Below the pieces are notes generated by a model that made no database searches, was not told where the DNA came from, and worked only from the letters and a program-made list of their open reading frames with translations. Positions 1 to 7,439 of a stretch of 64,000 nt of DNA are shown piece by piece. Every line of letters begins with the position of its first letter. Positions within the stretch are counted from its first letter, which is position 1. The DNA is taken from positions 189,661 to 253,660 of the forward strand of contig CAVSNS010000051.1 in the NCBI GenBank assembly GCA_963729325.1, written 5' to 3'. The position numbers and the translations under genes were made by a program. This DNA comes from JABCYV01 sp963729325. Its GTDB lineage: Bacteria > Acidobacteriota > Terriglobia > Terriglobales > Acidobacteriaceae.

Positions 1-7
1 TGCTTTA

Positions 8-598
8 ATGCGCAGGTGTCCGACTTTATTCGTCATTGCAATTCTGTGTCTGAGTGGATGCACGCGGAAGGGAGCCAGCGTGGAGAGCTCATCTGAGGTG
101 GAGCATACTATCGTGACTCTTCGCGCCGCGTATGCGGCATTCAACCGCGGTGATATTGAGGCGGCAGTGCAAGCGCTGGACGCGCACATCGAATGGACAG
201 AACCGCCAGAATTTCCCGGCGGCGGCACGTATCACGGACGTGAAGGTGCAAAACAATACCTGGCACAATCACGGGCAGCCTGGGCACAAGTTATCAGCGA
301 ACCGGTGCAATTCATCCCCTCGGGCGACCGGATCGTGGTGTTTGTTCACGCCCGAGTGCGTCCCAAGGACAGCCGTGAGTGGCAAGAGGTGAATCTCGCC
401 GATGTCTATACATTTCGTGGCGGAAAAGCGGTGGCGATGCGGGCATTCGCCGACCGGCAAGAGGCGTTGAAGTGGGTTGGGTTGAAGGGATCAGCCTCGC
501 TGAGAATAGTTGTTATGGCGCGACACGCGAAGCAGCGGCACTGGGAGGGGCACCGGCTTCGGCAACGCGTAGCGTCATCGGCTGAATATTTCGAGTAG
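8..598 (+). CDS. SnoaL/NTF2-like lipoprotein
   Basis: A 196-residue protein that opens with a hydrophobic signal and a lipobox-like LSGC at about residues 16-19, so it is probably a lipid-anchored envelope protein. Residues 30-155 resemble the SnoaL/NTF2 cone fold found in ketosteroid-isomerase-like proteins: a helical start (LRAAYAAFNRGD), an EWTEPPEFPGGGTYHG segment and a final strand ending near LKWVGL. The catalytic role of such proteins is usually unknown. About 30 residues after LKWVGLKG do not look like the domain and overlap the 3' end of the convergent mazF gene by 24 bases. The gene starts 8 bases into the window, so an upstream start cannot be excluded. Confidence 0.7.
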   Translation: MRRCPTLFVIAILCLSGCTRKGASVESSSEVEHTIVTLRAAYAAFNRGDIEAAVQALDAHIEWTEPPEFPGGGTYHGREGAKQYLAQSRAAWAQVISEPVQFIPSGDRIVVFVHARVRPKDSREWQEVNLADVYTFRGGKAVAMRAFADRQEALKWVGLKGSASLRIVVMARHAKQRHWEGHRLRQRVASSAEYFE

Positions 599-913
599 AA
601 CGGCGGAGGTTTGTTGGGCTGTGCTTGGCGAAACCGTTCCGAGTTTCCGGACCAGTCGGTGCCTATCAACTGCACGCAGCTGATCCAGGGCGGCCTGACC
701 GGATTTTCCTTGAAAGCGCAGTGGTACGCGCGTGGGGTAAGGACGCATGGTCGTGGTCATCGGCACAACAATGACAGTCTGCAAATACCGGTTCATCTCG
801 TCGGGCGAAACCACCAGGCATGGCCTGGTCTTCTGTATTTCAGCACCATGGGTAGGATCGAGCGACACCAACCAAACTTCATCGCGGCGCGGAGCCCGGT
901 TCACCACCGCCAC
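575..913 (-). CDS. mazF: MazF/PemK family endoribonuclease toxin
   Basis: 112 residues, the usual MazF length. The N-terminus (RRDEVWLVSLDPTHGAEI) followed by KTRPCLVVSPDEMN is the MazF/PemK signature, with the conserved RP and the VVPMTT strand that follows. MazF toxins cleave mRNA at short sequences and are held inactive by the MazE partner. The start overlaps the end of the upstream mazE by 13 bases, so the two are translationally coupled. The 3' end runs convergently into the lipoprotein gene. Confidence 0.9.
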   Translation of the reverse strand: MAVVNRAPRRDEVWLVSLDPTHGAEIQKTRPCLVVSPDEMNRYLQTVIVVPMTTTMRPYPTRVPLRFQGKSGQAALDQLRAVDRHRLVRKLGTVSPSTAQQTSAVLLEIFSR

Positions 914-1149
914 TCCTTGCGATCAAACTGGTTCGCGCTCGCTGTCCCAAGCAGAAGTTCATCTTCCACAGGACCGGCAGCACGAAACTTTTCTTCCCAT
1001 CCCTCGCGGGGCACGCGCTCGGGCGAAATGATGAGACACTCGTTTTCAATCCGAAGGTCCACCTCATCGCCAAAGCCACACTGCTCAATGAGGGGCTTAG
1101 GAATGCGAATACCGCGCGAGTTTCCGATGCGGACCAGTTCGGTTTTCAT
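901..1149 (-). CDS. mazE: MazE-like AbrB-family antitoxin
   Basis: 82 residues. The first 45 form a SpoVT/AbrB swapped-hairpin DNA-binding domain (RIGNSRGIRIPKPLIEQCG is the classic MazE/AbrB motif). The acidic, disordered-looking C-terminus (PVEDELLLG) would wrap the toxin. It is the first gene of a two-gene unit with mazF and overlaps it by 13 bases. By family precedent the antitoxin, alone or with the toxin, represses its own promoter in the roughly 200 bases upstream. Confidence 0.9.
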   Translation of the reverse strand: MKTELVRIGNSRGIRIPKPLIEQCGFGDEVDLRIENECLIISPERVPREGWEEKFRAAGPVEDELLLGTASANQFDRKEWRW

Positions 1150-1270
1150 GGATGTCCCACGTAATTACATTGTAACCACAAAGTGGTTAAATGACCAGTC
1201 CGGAACTGCAGAGCTCCCGCCCCGCTTCCGAACGGACGCTGCAAAGGGGCGATTAGGAGAAACGTGGGAG

Positions 1271-1290
1271 GGCACGGTTTCAACCGTGCT
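1271..1290. repeat. REP-like palindrome, GGCACGG...CCGTGCT
   Basis: Imperfect palindrome GGCACGGTTTCAACCGTGCT between mazE and the BNR gene. It belongs to the same short-hairpin class as the copies at 2643-2662 and 2776-2795. It is followed by CGGGCTTTAGCCC at about 1311-1323, a second small hairpin of similar design. Confidence 0.55.
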
Positions 1291-1397
1291 GTTTTGAATG
1301 GTATAACGATCGGGCTTTAGCCCCTGGGGGTCGCACGTCGGCAGCCAGGCGATCTTGGATTTAAAACGCAATAATTATGATTTCGGGAGGAATAAGC

Positions 1398-2570
1398 ATG
1401 AGTAAAGTCCGCGTTCTAGTAGGTACCCGCAAAGGCGCATTCATCCTAACCGCAGACGGCAAGCGTGACAAATGGGACGTCGGCGGCCCGCATTTTGCGG
1501 GCTGGGAGATCTATCACCTCAAAGGTTCACCTGCCGACCCCAACCGGATTTACGCCTCGCAGACCAGCGGATGGTTCGGACAGATCATTCAGCGCTCCGA
1601 CGACGGCGGCAAGACCTGGCATCAGCCGGGAACGCCCGCCGGTCAGCCGGCCGCGCCTGGTCCTCCGAAGAGCGAGAGCAACAAGTTCGCCTACGACGCG
1701 GCCGCGAAGCCGCTGACCACGCATCAGTGGTACGACGGCACGCAGCATCCCTGGGAGTTCAAGCGGGTGTGGCATCTGGAGCCGTCGCTCACCGATCCCA
1801 ACACGGTTTACGCTGGCGTGGAGGACGCCGCCATCTTTCGCTCAACCGACGGCGGCCAGAACTGGAAGGAACTCCCCGGCCTGCGCGGCCACGGGACTGG
1901 CCCCAAGTGGCAGCCGGGCGCGGGCGGCATGTGCCTGCACACAATCATTCTTGATCCCAGCAATCCGCAACGGATGTGGATCGCCATCTCGGCTGCGGGC
2001 GCTTTCCGCACCGACGACGGCGGAAAGAGCTGGAAGCCGATCAACCGTGGACTGAGGTCTGAACACATCCCCGATCCGGTTGCTGAGGTCGGCCACTGCG
2101 TGCACCACATCGCCATGAACCCGAAGCGCCCGGGGGTGCTCTTCATGCAAAAGCATTGGGACGTGATGCGCTCGGACGACGCCGGCGACAACTGGAAAGA
2201 CGTCGGCGGCTCCCTGCCCACCGACTTCGGCTTCGCCATAGACGTGCACGCGCACGAGCCGGAGACGATCTACGTTGTCCCCATCAAGAGCGATTCCGAG
2301 CACTACGTACACGAGGGCAAGCTGCGGGTCTTCCGCAGCCGCACCGGAGGCAACGAGTGGGAGGCGCTCACCAAAGGTCTGCCGCAAAAAGACTGCTACG
2401 TGAACGTATTGCGCGACGCCATGGCCGTCGACTCTTTGGATAAGTGCGGAATTTATTTCGGGACCAGCGGCGGACAGGTGTATGCGTCGCCCGATGCGGG
2501 GGATAGCTGGAATCCGATTGTGCGGGATCTGCCGGCGGTGCTGTCGGTCGAGGTGCAGACGCTAGCTTAA
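1398..2570 (+). CDS. BNR/Asp-box beta-propeller (sialidase-like) protein
   Basis: 390 residues without a signal peptide. It contains repeated Asp-box turns of the S/T-x-D-x-G-x-x-W type (RSDDGGKTW, RSTDGGQNW, RTDDGGKSW, RSDDAGDNW, SPDAGDSW), diagnostic of sialidase, VPS10 and Ycf48-like beta-propellers. Annotation pipelines often call such proteins exo-alpha-sialidase, but no sialidase arginine triad is obvious, so the enzymatic activity is unproven. The start was placed at the ATG at 1398 (MSKVRVLVGTRKG) because GGGAGG sits at 1385-1390; an in-frame codon 21 bases upstream has no such site. A degraded copy of its 3' end lies downstream at about 2838-2921. I recall such proteins being encoded beside MoaD-like proteins; here one lies 1.6 kb downstream. 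Confidence 0.85.
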   Translation: MSKVRVLVGTRKGAFILTADGKRDKWDVGGPHFAGWEIYHLKGSPADPNRIYASQTSGWFGQIIQRSDDGGKTWHQPGTPAGQPAAPGPPKSESNKFAYDAAAKPLTTHQWYDGTQHPWEFKRVWHLEPSLTDPNTVYAGVEDAAIFRSTDGGQNWKELPGLRGHGTGPKWQPGAGGMCLHTIILDPSNPQRMWIAISAAGAFRTDDGGKSWKPINRGLRSEHIPDPVAEVGHCVHHIAMNPKRPGVLFMQKHWDVMRSDDAGDNWKDVGGSLPTDFGFAIDVHAHEPETIYVVPIKSDSEHYVHEGKLRVFRSRTGGNEWEALTKGLPQKDCYVNVLRDAMAVDSLDKCGIYFGTSGGQVYASPDAGDSWNPIVRDLPAVLSVEVQTLA

Positions 2571-2642
2571 CCAGTCAGTTAGGCCGCGGACGCCTCGTCC
2601 GGGCAACGACCGAAGCGAGTCAAGGATAGTTAGACGTGGAAG

Positions 2643-2662
2643 GGCACGGCTTTAGCCGTGCC
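2643..2662. repeat. REP-like palindrome
   Basis: GGCACGGCTTTAGCCGTGCC is a perfect inverted repeat with a nine-base stem around TT. It lies in the 410-base gap 2571-2981, with a second copy at 2776-2795. A GCGGACGCCTCGTCCG-type palindrome at about 2585-2600 resembles the element inside mutM. Confidence 0.7.
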
Positions 2663-2775
2663 GCCAATACCGGAGAAATTGAAGCACGCGCCGGTACGGC
2701 GCATCTACCGCGAAGCCGAAACTGCCGTGGTAATTGCGCCTCGTCGACGCCTAATTCAACTTTAGACACGAATAT

Positions 2776-2806
2776 GGCACGGCTGAAGCCGTGCCCTGAT
2801 ACAAAA
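2776..2806. repeat. REP-like palindrome with conserved 3' flank
   Basis: GGCACGGCTGAAGCCGTGCC (2776-2795) is followed by CTGATACAAA. The 15-base block GTGCCCTGATACAAA recurs exactly at 32518-32532 after a different palindrome stem. A shared flank outside the stem shows these are copies of one dispersed element and not chance hairpins. Confidence 0.7.
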
Positions 2807-2837
2807 CGCCGTGGACTGGCTCGACAGGTGCAGCACC

Positions 2838-2921
2838 AATTTCGGCACCACCGGAGAGCAGGTGTACGGCTCCGCCCGATGCGGCCGACAGCTGGAATCG
2901 GATTGGGCAGACGCTGGGGTG
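2838..2921 (+). pseudogene. Degraded partial copy of the BNR gene 3' end
   Basis: This stretch aligns by eye with 2455-2545 of the upstream propeller gene. Both read ATTTCGG.ACCA.CGG, then CAGGTGTA, then CCCGATGCGG, then AGCTGGAATC.GATTG. Small indels and substitutions break the frame. It is a decayed duplication of the last Asp-box segment, separated from the parent by palindromic repeats. It encodes nothing functional but marks a rearrangement breakpoint. Confidence 0.65.
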
Positions 2922-2981
2922 AGCTGATACAGATGGAGGCTTTGGTCTTGTTGCCAGAAACCTCGTGGTAACATTCACTCC

Positions 2982-3212
2982 GTGCCCCACACCGATACCA
3001 GTCCTGCGGCGCAGGCTGTCCAGCTTGAGATTCTGCGGGCAATGTCGGGAGAACAGCGCATCTTGCTGGCGTTTGAGATGAGCTTGTTCGCTCGGGAACT
3101 CGCCAGGGAGGGGATCCGGCGCGAGCATCCCGAGTGGCCGGAAGCGCGCGTCGCGCGAGAGCTGCTGAGGCTGGCATTCTTTCCTGCGCCACTTCCCTCC
3201 TGGATTCCATGA
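2982..3212 (+). CDS. Small helical protein, putative antitoxin
   Basis: 76 residues, mostly helical, starting at GTG (2982): TSPAAQAVQLEILRAMSGEQ, then an FEMSLFARELAREGIRREHP segment. The pattern 'RAMSGEQRILLAFEMS' followed by 'EHPEWPEARVARELLR' resembles the small partner grouped, as I recall, as Rv0078B-related antitoxins. It overlaps the following nucleotidyltransferase by four bases (ATGA at 3209-3212), the usual arrangement of a toxin-antitoxin or two-subunit unit. The assignment rests on family resemblance and context; DNA binding is not evident. Confidence 0.6.
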   Translation: MPHTDTSPAAQAVQLEILRAMSGEQRILLAFEMSLFARELAREGIRREHPEWPEARVARELLRLAFFPAPLPSWIP

Positions 3213-3778
3213 GTGTATCGGAAGTCCTCAGAAGAATCAGTGCGGCACTGGATCGTGCCGGAGTTACTTACATGCTCACCGGTTCCTTTGCCAGCGCTCA
3301 CTACGGTGCCCCGCGATCAACCCTGGATATCGACATCGTGATAGCAGCCGATCCCGAACAGCTGCGGACATTCGTGCAGTCGCTTCCCAGTGGCGAATAC
3401 TATGCTGATTTAGACGCTGCCCTCGAAGCTCACAAATGTGAGTCCTTGTTTAATGTGATTGATTTGGCCACAGGTTGGAAGATCGACCTGATTGTCCGCA
3501 AATCCCGCGCCTTCAGCCGAGAGGAGCTCAGTCGTCGCCAATTGGTCAGGGTGCAGGGGCTTCCGCTCTATCTTGCGAGCGCCGAAGATGTAGTCATCGC
3601 GAAACTGGAATGGTCAAAGCTAGCGGAATCGCAACGACAGATTGAGGATGTGGCGGCGATATTGAGGTTGCGATGGGACTCGTTGGACCAGCCTTACCTT
3701 GAGAAATGGATTTCCCAGTTAAACTTAAACGAGGAATGGAGTAATGCTAAAGGTATTGCTGGAGTTTCTGGGAGGTAA
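3209..3778 (+). CDS. Nucleotidyltransferase-fold protein (DUF6036/AbiEii-like)
   Basis: 189 residues from the ATG at 3209. TGSFASAHYGAPRSTLDIDI (residues 23-42) carries the GS...DxD signature of the Pol-beta/MNT nucleotidyltransferase superfamily: GS binds the nucleotide and the two aspartates bind metal. A second acidic position is in WKIDLIV. Related proteins act as toxins or antitoxin-modifying enzymes (MNT, AbiEii, MenT types) that adenylylate a partner or modify tRNA. The ATGA overlap with the preceding small protein suggests a coupled toxin-antitoxin-like pair. A further in-frame start 75 bases upstream lies inside the partner gene and is less likely. Confidence 0.75.
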   Translation: MSVSEVLRRISAALDRAGVTYMLTGSFASAHYGAPRSTLDIDIVIAADPEQLRTFVQSLPSGEYYADLDAALEAHKCESLFNVIDLATGWKIDLIVRKSRAFSREELSRRQLVRVQGLPLYLASAEDVVIAKLEWSKLAESQRQIEDVAAILRLRWDSLDQPYLEKWISQLNLNEEWSNAKGIAGVSGR

Positions 3779-3784
3779 TGAGCT

Positions 3785-4153
3785 TTGCCGACAGCAACGA
3801 AGAAGACCGCGGCTTCCAGCGAAAAAGCCGAGCTGTACGATAAGCTGATTTCGACCGTCCCTAGGCTTGAACGCAAGGGCGCCGCCAATCCCTATACTGC
3901 AGTAAATGGCAACATGCTCACTCTTCTCCATCAATCAAGCACGTTGGCCATCCGGCTTCCTGAGGACAAGCGGCAGGAGTTTCTGAAGAAATACAAGACG
4001 ACGCTCTTTGAGGCCTATGGCGCTGTGATGAAGGAATATGTCACGGTTCCTGACGCAGTGTTGAAAAACACGAAGGAGTTAAAGAAGTATCTCGAATTCA
4101 GCTACGAATACGCCAAGATACTAAAGCCGAAGCCGAGCAGGAAGAAATCCTGA
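3785..4153 (+). CDS. Small basic TfoX-N-like protein
   Basis: 122 residues from a TTG start just after the nucleotidyltransferase stop (3778), preceded by GGGAGG at 3770-3775. The central part (PYTAVNGNMLTLLHQSSTLA, then IRLPEDKRQEFL) has the layout of TfoX N-terminal or YdhG-like proteins, in which a small alpha/beta domain follows a short helix. The C-terminus is lysine-rich (KPKPSRKKS). No enzymatic residues are recognised. It runs straight into the MoaD-like gene two bases later, so the two are probably co-transcribed. Confidence 0.6.
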   Translation: MPTATKKTAASSEKAELYDKLISTVPRLERKGAANPYTAVNGNMLTLLHQSSTLAIRLPEDKRQEFLKKYKTTLFEAYGAVMKEYVTVPDAVLKNTKELKKYLEFSYEYAKILKPKPSRKKS

Positions 4154-4155
4154 TT

Positions 4156-4452
4156 ATGATCCGCGTGATACTTCCGCCACACCTGCGAACGCTGGCACAC
4201 GTCGGCAGCGAAGTGACGCTCGACGTTGCAGCTCCCGTCACCCAGCGGTCGGTCCTCGATGCGCTGGAAACCCACTACCCGATGCTGCGTGGGACGATCC
4301 GTGACCAGGTCACGCAACAGCGCCGTCCGTTCCTGCGCTTCTTCGCCTGCGAAGACGATCTGTCGCACCAGTCTCCAGATGCCCCGCTGCCTGACGCGGT
4401 GGCGTCAGGAAAGGAGCCCCTTGTCATCCTGGGGGCAATTGCTGGTGGCTAG
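4156..4452 (+). CDS. MoaD/ThiS-like ubiquitin-fold sulfur carrier
   Basis: 98 residues with a beta-grasp pattern: an IRVILPPHLRTLA first strand, a VLDALETHYPMLRGTI helix and a C-terminal ILGAIAGG. The terminal Gly-Gly is the residue pair adenylated and thiocarboxylated by MoeB/ThiF-type E1-like enzymes in molybdopterin, thiamine or thio-cofactor synthesis. No moaE, moeB or thi genes lie nearby. Its start lies two bases after the preceding stop. Its substrate pathway cannot be told from this window. Confidence 0.8.
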   Translation: MIRVILPPHLRTLAHVGSEVTLDVAAPVTQRSVLDALETHYPMLRGTIRDQVTQQRRPFLRFFACEDDLSHQSPDAPLPDAVASGKEPLVILGAIAGG

Positions 4453-4517
4453 GGGAACGGCGCGAGAAAAGGATCAACGTCTCATCGCAACGCTGGGATT
4501 TCTGAGAATTGAACCTA

Positions 4518-4593
4518 TGGTGGACCTGGTCGGGATCGAACCGACGACCTCTTCCATGCCATGGAAGCGCGCTCCCAGCTGCGCCACAGGCCC
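4518..4593 (-). tRNA. tRNA-Ala (anticodon GGC), CCA encoded
   Basis: The reverse complement folds as a full cloverleaf of 76 nucleotides. The acceptor pairs GGGCCTG with CAGGTCC and contains the G3-U70 pair that defines alanine tRNAs. The anticodon arm is CTTCC-ATGGCAT-GGAAG, giving GGC. The T arm contains GGTTCGATCC. The 3' CCA is encoded. It stands alone between the MoaD-like gene and a secreted coiled-coil protein. Confidence 0.95.
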
Positions 4594-4801
4594 ACGCGAC
4601 AAGAAACGAACGATTCGAGCTAGAGCAATTCTCGCTTACCTGTTGTGGATAGTCAAACCCTTGGCGGCTAGAAGCCATCCATTCAGTCGCATCCCGATGG
4701 CAGATGCACGATGAGCTATTTTTCCCGAAGCCGTTTTGCAAACGCGATTTTGCGAAACTCAGGAAAGTTAGTATGCTGATTGACAGCTCACAACCAGTGC
4801 A

Positions 4802-5512
4802 ATGAATCGAAGCGCGATCCACAGTCTGCGATGTCTATTTTCACTGCCGCTTCTGACGGCGATGGCGGCTGCCCAGGGCACGTCTTCCACCCCGTCGATA
4901 ACCCCCATTCCTTATTCATCGGTGAGCGAACTTAACGTGTTGCTATCGCAACTGGAACAGTCGGCGAAAGGCGCGCAGGATGATCTCACCAAGCTGCGGG
5001 TCGAGCGATGGAAGACGGATTCAGGTACAAAGCGGCAAACGGCGGGTAACGTCGAATCCATCGAACGCAATTTGCAGCAAGCGCTGCCGCAGATGATCGC
5101 TGAACTGCGAAACTCTCCGGAAAGTCTTACGTCGACTTTCAAGGTCTATCGCAATCTCGACGCGCTCTATGATGTCTTCGGATCTGTAGTTGAGAATGCG
5201 GGAGCCTTCGGATCGAAAGATGAGTTCCAATCGCTGCAAAATGACATGACTGCTCTAGAAAGGTCCCGCCGGTCGTTTGCCGAGCGCATGGAAACTCTGG
5301 CTGGTTCGAAGGAAACCGAACTGACGCATCTTCGCACTGCGCTTCAGCACGCGCAAGCGGCATTAGAAACACAGCCTCCCAAGAAAATAGTTGTGGATGA
5401 CACCCAGCCGCCGCCGAAACCCGCAAAGAAAAAGGCGCCAGCGAAGACTGTCCCCAAGCCTGGTTCTGGTACCGCTCCACCGCAACCTCCCCAGCAATCT
5501 CAGCAACGCTAG
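4802..5512 (+). CDS. Secreted coiled-coil protein with Pro-rich tail
   Basis: 236 residues with an N-terminal signal peptide (LFSLPLLTAMAAAQ, cleavage after about residue 24). Residues 38-190 are rich in heptad-like helix (LNVLLSQLEQSAKGAQDDL and LERSRRSFAERMETLAG), and the last 45 residues are Lys/Pro/Gln-rich. I recognise no catalytic domain; the layout suggests a periplasmic scaffold. It stands alone, with about 280 noncoding bases before the next gene. Confidence 0.75.
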   Translation: MNRSAIHSLRCLFSLPLLTAMAAAQGTSSTPSITPIPYSSVSELNVLLSQLEQSAKGAQDDLTKLRVERWKTDSGTKRQTAGNVESIERNLQQALPQMIAELRNSPESLTSTFKVYRNLDALYDVFGSVVENAGAFGSKDEFQSLQNDMTALERSRRSFAERMETLAGSKETELTHLRTALQHAQAALETQPPKKIVVDDTQPPPKPAKKKAPAKTVPKPGSGTAPPQPPQQSQQR

Positions 5513-5796
5513 GACAGGTACCGCCGATCAAGAGCTGTTGGAGACGAAATGGCGATATTTCGCCAGTGACCCGTCCTTGAGATTTCGGCTAATGACCGGC
5601 TCATCGTCCTGCACTAGATTTTGTGCAGTTTCTAGCCTATTGAAAACAAATCTTGTTGTGATTGTGGAACTCTCGGCCCTCCGGCGGAGTCTATGTAACT
5701 AGTGGATTTAGTCAGCTTAGGATCTAGGCCACGGCCAGAACACATATTTCGAGCGAACCGGCGGTCCGAAAGAACCTATAATTGGGGGGTGACGCC

Positions 5797-6555
5797 ATGA
5801 GAATTATGGCGGGAGCAACCACCTTGGGTGAACTGGCTGGAGCGATAGGAATTCGGACCCAGGAATCCGCGATCGTGGCCGAACTGAAGGCTGGGTCGGA
5901 GGAAGCCTACGCTTGGTTGATCGGCGAGTTCCACCAGCCGATCTATAGCCTGATTTATCGGATCGTGGCGGATCCAGCCGATGCGGCGGACACGACCCAG
6001 GAAGTCTTTTTGAAGGTCTTCCGCGGAATGAAACACTTTCACGGTCAGTCGAGTCTTAAGACCTGGATGTATAGAATTGCGTTGCACGAGGCGTCCAACC
6101 GCCGACGCTGGTGGTTCCGGCATAAGGCGCGGGAGACCTCGATCGAACCCATGCAGGCCAGCGGTGATCTGAACGTGCCTGCGGTCAAAGACACGCTGGT
6201 CGACGAAGGAGAATCACCTTTCGACTTTGTGGTTCACGAGGAAGTGCGGGTACGAGTTGAAGAAGAGTTGCGACAAGTCCCAGAGCCTTATAGGACCACA
6301 GTGATTCTTCGTGATCTGGAGGAGATGACGTACGAGGAAATCGCGGAGATTACGGAAGTTTCACTGGGCACGGTTAAATCGCGACTGACGCGGGGACGAG
6401 CGGCTCTTAAGCAACGTCTCCTCGGGTATGCGCGCGAGGTTGGCGCGCAATTGGGGTTGGAGTCTCCGGAAGAGCAGGAGTCTCAGGGGCAGTTCGGAAC
6501 GAAGAACGAAGCTAGGATTGAAACGAAGATCGAAGCACTCTCCCAGGTTTCTTAG
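5797..6555 (+). CDS. ECF RNA polymerase sigma factor
   Basis: 252 residues. Region 2 (FHQPIYSLIYRIVADPADAA, then TQEVFLKVFRG) and region 4 (YRTTVILRDLEEMTYEEIAE, then GTVKSRLTRGRAALK) are typical of RpoE-like extracytoplasmic-function sigma factors. The region 2-4 linker is somewhat long and the C-terminal tail extends about 35 residues past region 4. The start was placed at ATG 5797 because GGGGGGTGA lies just upstream at 5784-5792. It is followed 23 bases later by its likely anti-sigma gene, so sigma release probably responds to an envelope signal. Confidence 0.93.
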   Translation: MRIMAGATTLGELAGAIGIRTQESAIVAELKAGSEEAYAWLIGEFHQPIYSLIYRIVADPADAADTTQEVFLKVFRGMKHFHGQSSLKTWMYRIALHEASNRRRWWFRHKARETSIEPMQASGDLNVPAVKDTLVDEGESPFDFVVHEEVRVRVEEELRQVPEPYRTTVILRDLEEMTYEEIAEITEVSLGTVKSRLTRGRAALKQRLLGYAREVGAQLGLESPEEQESQGQFGTKNEARIETKIEALSQVS

Positions 6556-6578
6556 GATGGCGAAGTTGAGGTGACACG

Positions 6579-7241
6579 ATGAAGTGTGCCCATGCCAATT
6601 CGTTGTTCTCGCCCTATCTGGATGGCGCGGTCACGGGTACGCAGATGCGTGAACTGGGTCAGCATCTGGAAGCCTGTGTGAGTTGCCGCCAAGAATACGA
6701 TTCGCTTCGCAAGACACAGCAGTTGCTGATCAAGGCGGGGCGACGGAAGGCGCCGGTCGATCTGGCTTTAAAGCTTCGCGTCGCGATTTCGCACGAGGTT
6801 GCGCAGTCCAAGCGTGATCGCCTGGACGGTCGGATGGTTCGGCTGGAAAACGCGCTCAACGCCTTTATGGTTCCGGCGACCGCTGGATTGGGAACGGCAG
6901 TTGTAACCTTTTTGCTTCTGATGGGCTTCCTCGCGCCTTTACAGGCCGACAATCCGGATGTTCCGTTGATGCTGTATACGGCGCCGCAACTGCAGCAATC
7001 TGCCTTCGGAGCCGCTTTGGATTCAATCAACGACGATTCGCTGGTCATCGAGGCTTACGTGGATTCCAGGGGGCGGGTCGAAGACTACCGCATTTTATCC
7101 AATCCGAAGGATGCCACGGCATTGCTGCCGCAAGTCAAGAATATGCTCATCTTCACCACGTTCCGTCCGGCGACATCAATGGGGAGGCCCACTACGGGAC
7201 GGGCCGTGCTGTCATTTTCCAAGATCAGCGTGAAAGGATAA
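6579..7241 (+). CDS. Membrane anti-sigma factor with zinc-binding (ZAS) motif
   Basis: 220 residues. The N-terminus has the HxxxCxxC zinc anti-sigma signature (HLEACVSC, about residues 29-36) that holds an ECF sigma factor at the membrane. A single transmembrane helix lies at about residues 98-118 (TAGLGTAVVTFLLLMGFLAP). The periplasmic part (residues 125-215) ends in a small alpha/beta segment with VDSRGRVEDYRIL, which resembles a TonB C-terminal fold. It sits directly behind the sigma gene and should regulate it. Confidence 0.9.
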   Translation: MKCAHANSLFSPYLDGAVTGTQMRELGQHLEACVSCRQEYDSLRKTQQLLIKAGRRKAPVDLALKLRVAISHEVAQSKRDRLDGRMVRLENALNAFMVPATAGLGTAVVTFLLLMGFLAPLQADNPDVPLMLYTAPQLQQSAFGAALDSINDDSLVIEAYVDSRGRVEDYRILSNPKDATALLPQVKNMLIFTTFRPATSMGRPTTGRAVLSFSKISVKG

Positions 7242-7439
7242 AAAGCAGTTCTTGGGCTCTTGGCCTTTGTCGACCAAGTGAAGCTCTGGCGCGGATATCC
7301 TTGTGCAGAGCGAATCTGCATCAATGGGATGAAGTGCCACCAGTGTAATGGGTAAGAGCTTCTTATGTTTGACCCTCCGCCCAGAAGACCTTAGACTAGC
7401 CGTGTAATCCGCGTTCCGCCACAGCCTGCAGGAGGTTTC

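Noticed and set aside
8..598. Frameshift in the lipoprotein near 480
   Set aside because: The tail is unlike the domain, but no alternative frame restores a family-like end, so I left it as one CDS.
611..1297. 228-codon plus-strand ORF opposite mazEF
   Set aside because: It is antisense to two clear genes and shows no family-like motifs, so it is a shadow frame.
1842..2387. 181-codon minus-strand ORF inside the BNR gene
   Set aside because: Overlaps the propeller gene completely; composition follows the codon pattern of the sense gene.
5784..7241. Heavy-metal or chemotaxis two-component system near the ECF sigma
   Set aside because: Only the sigma and its ZAS anti-sigma are present; no kinase or receiver domains.
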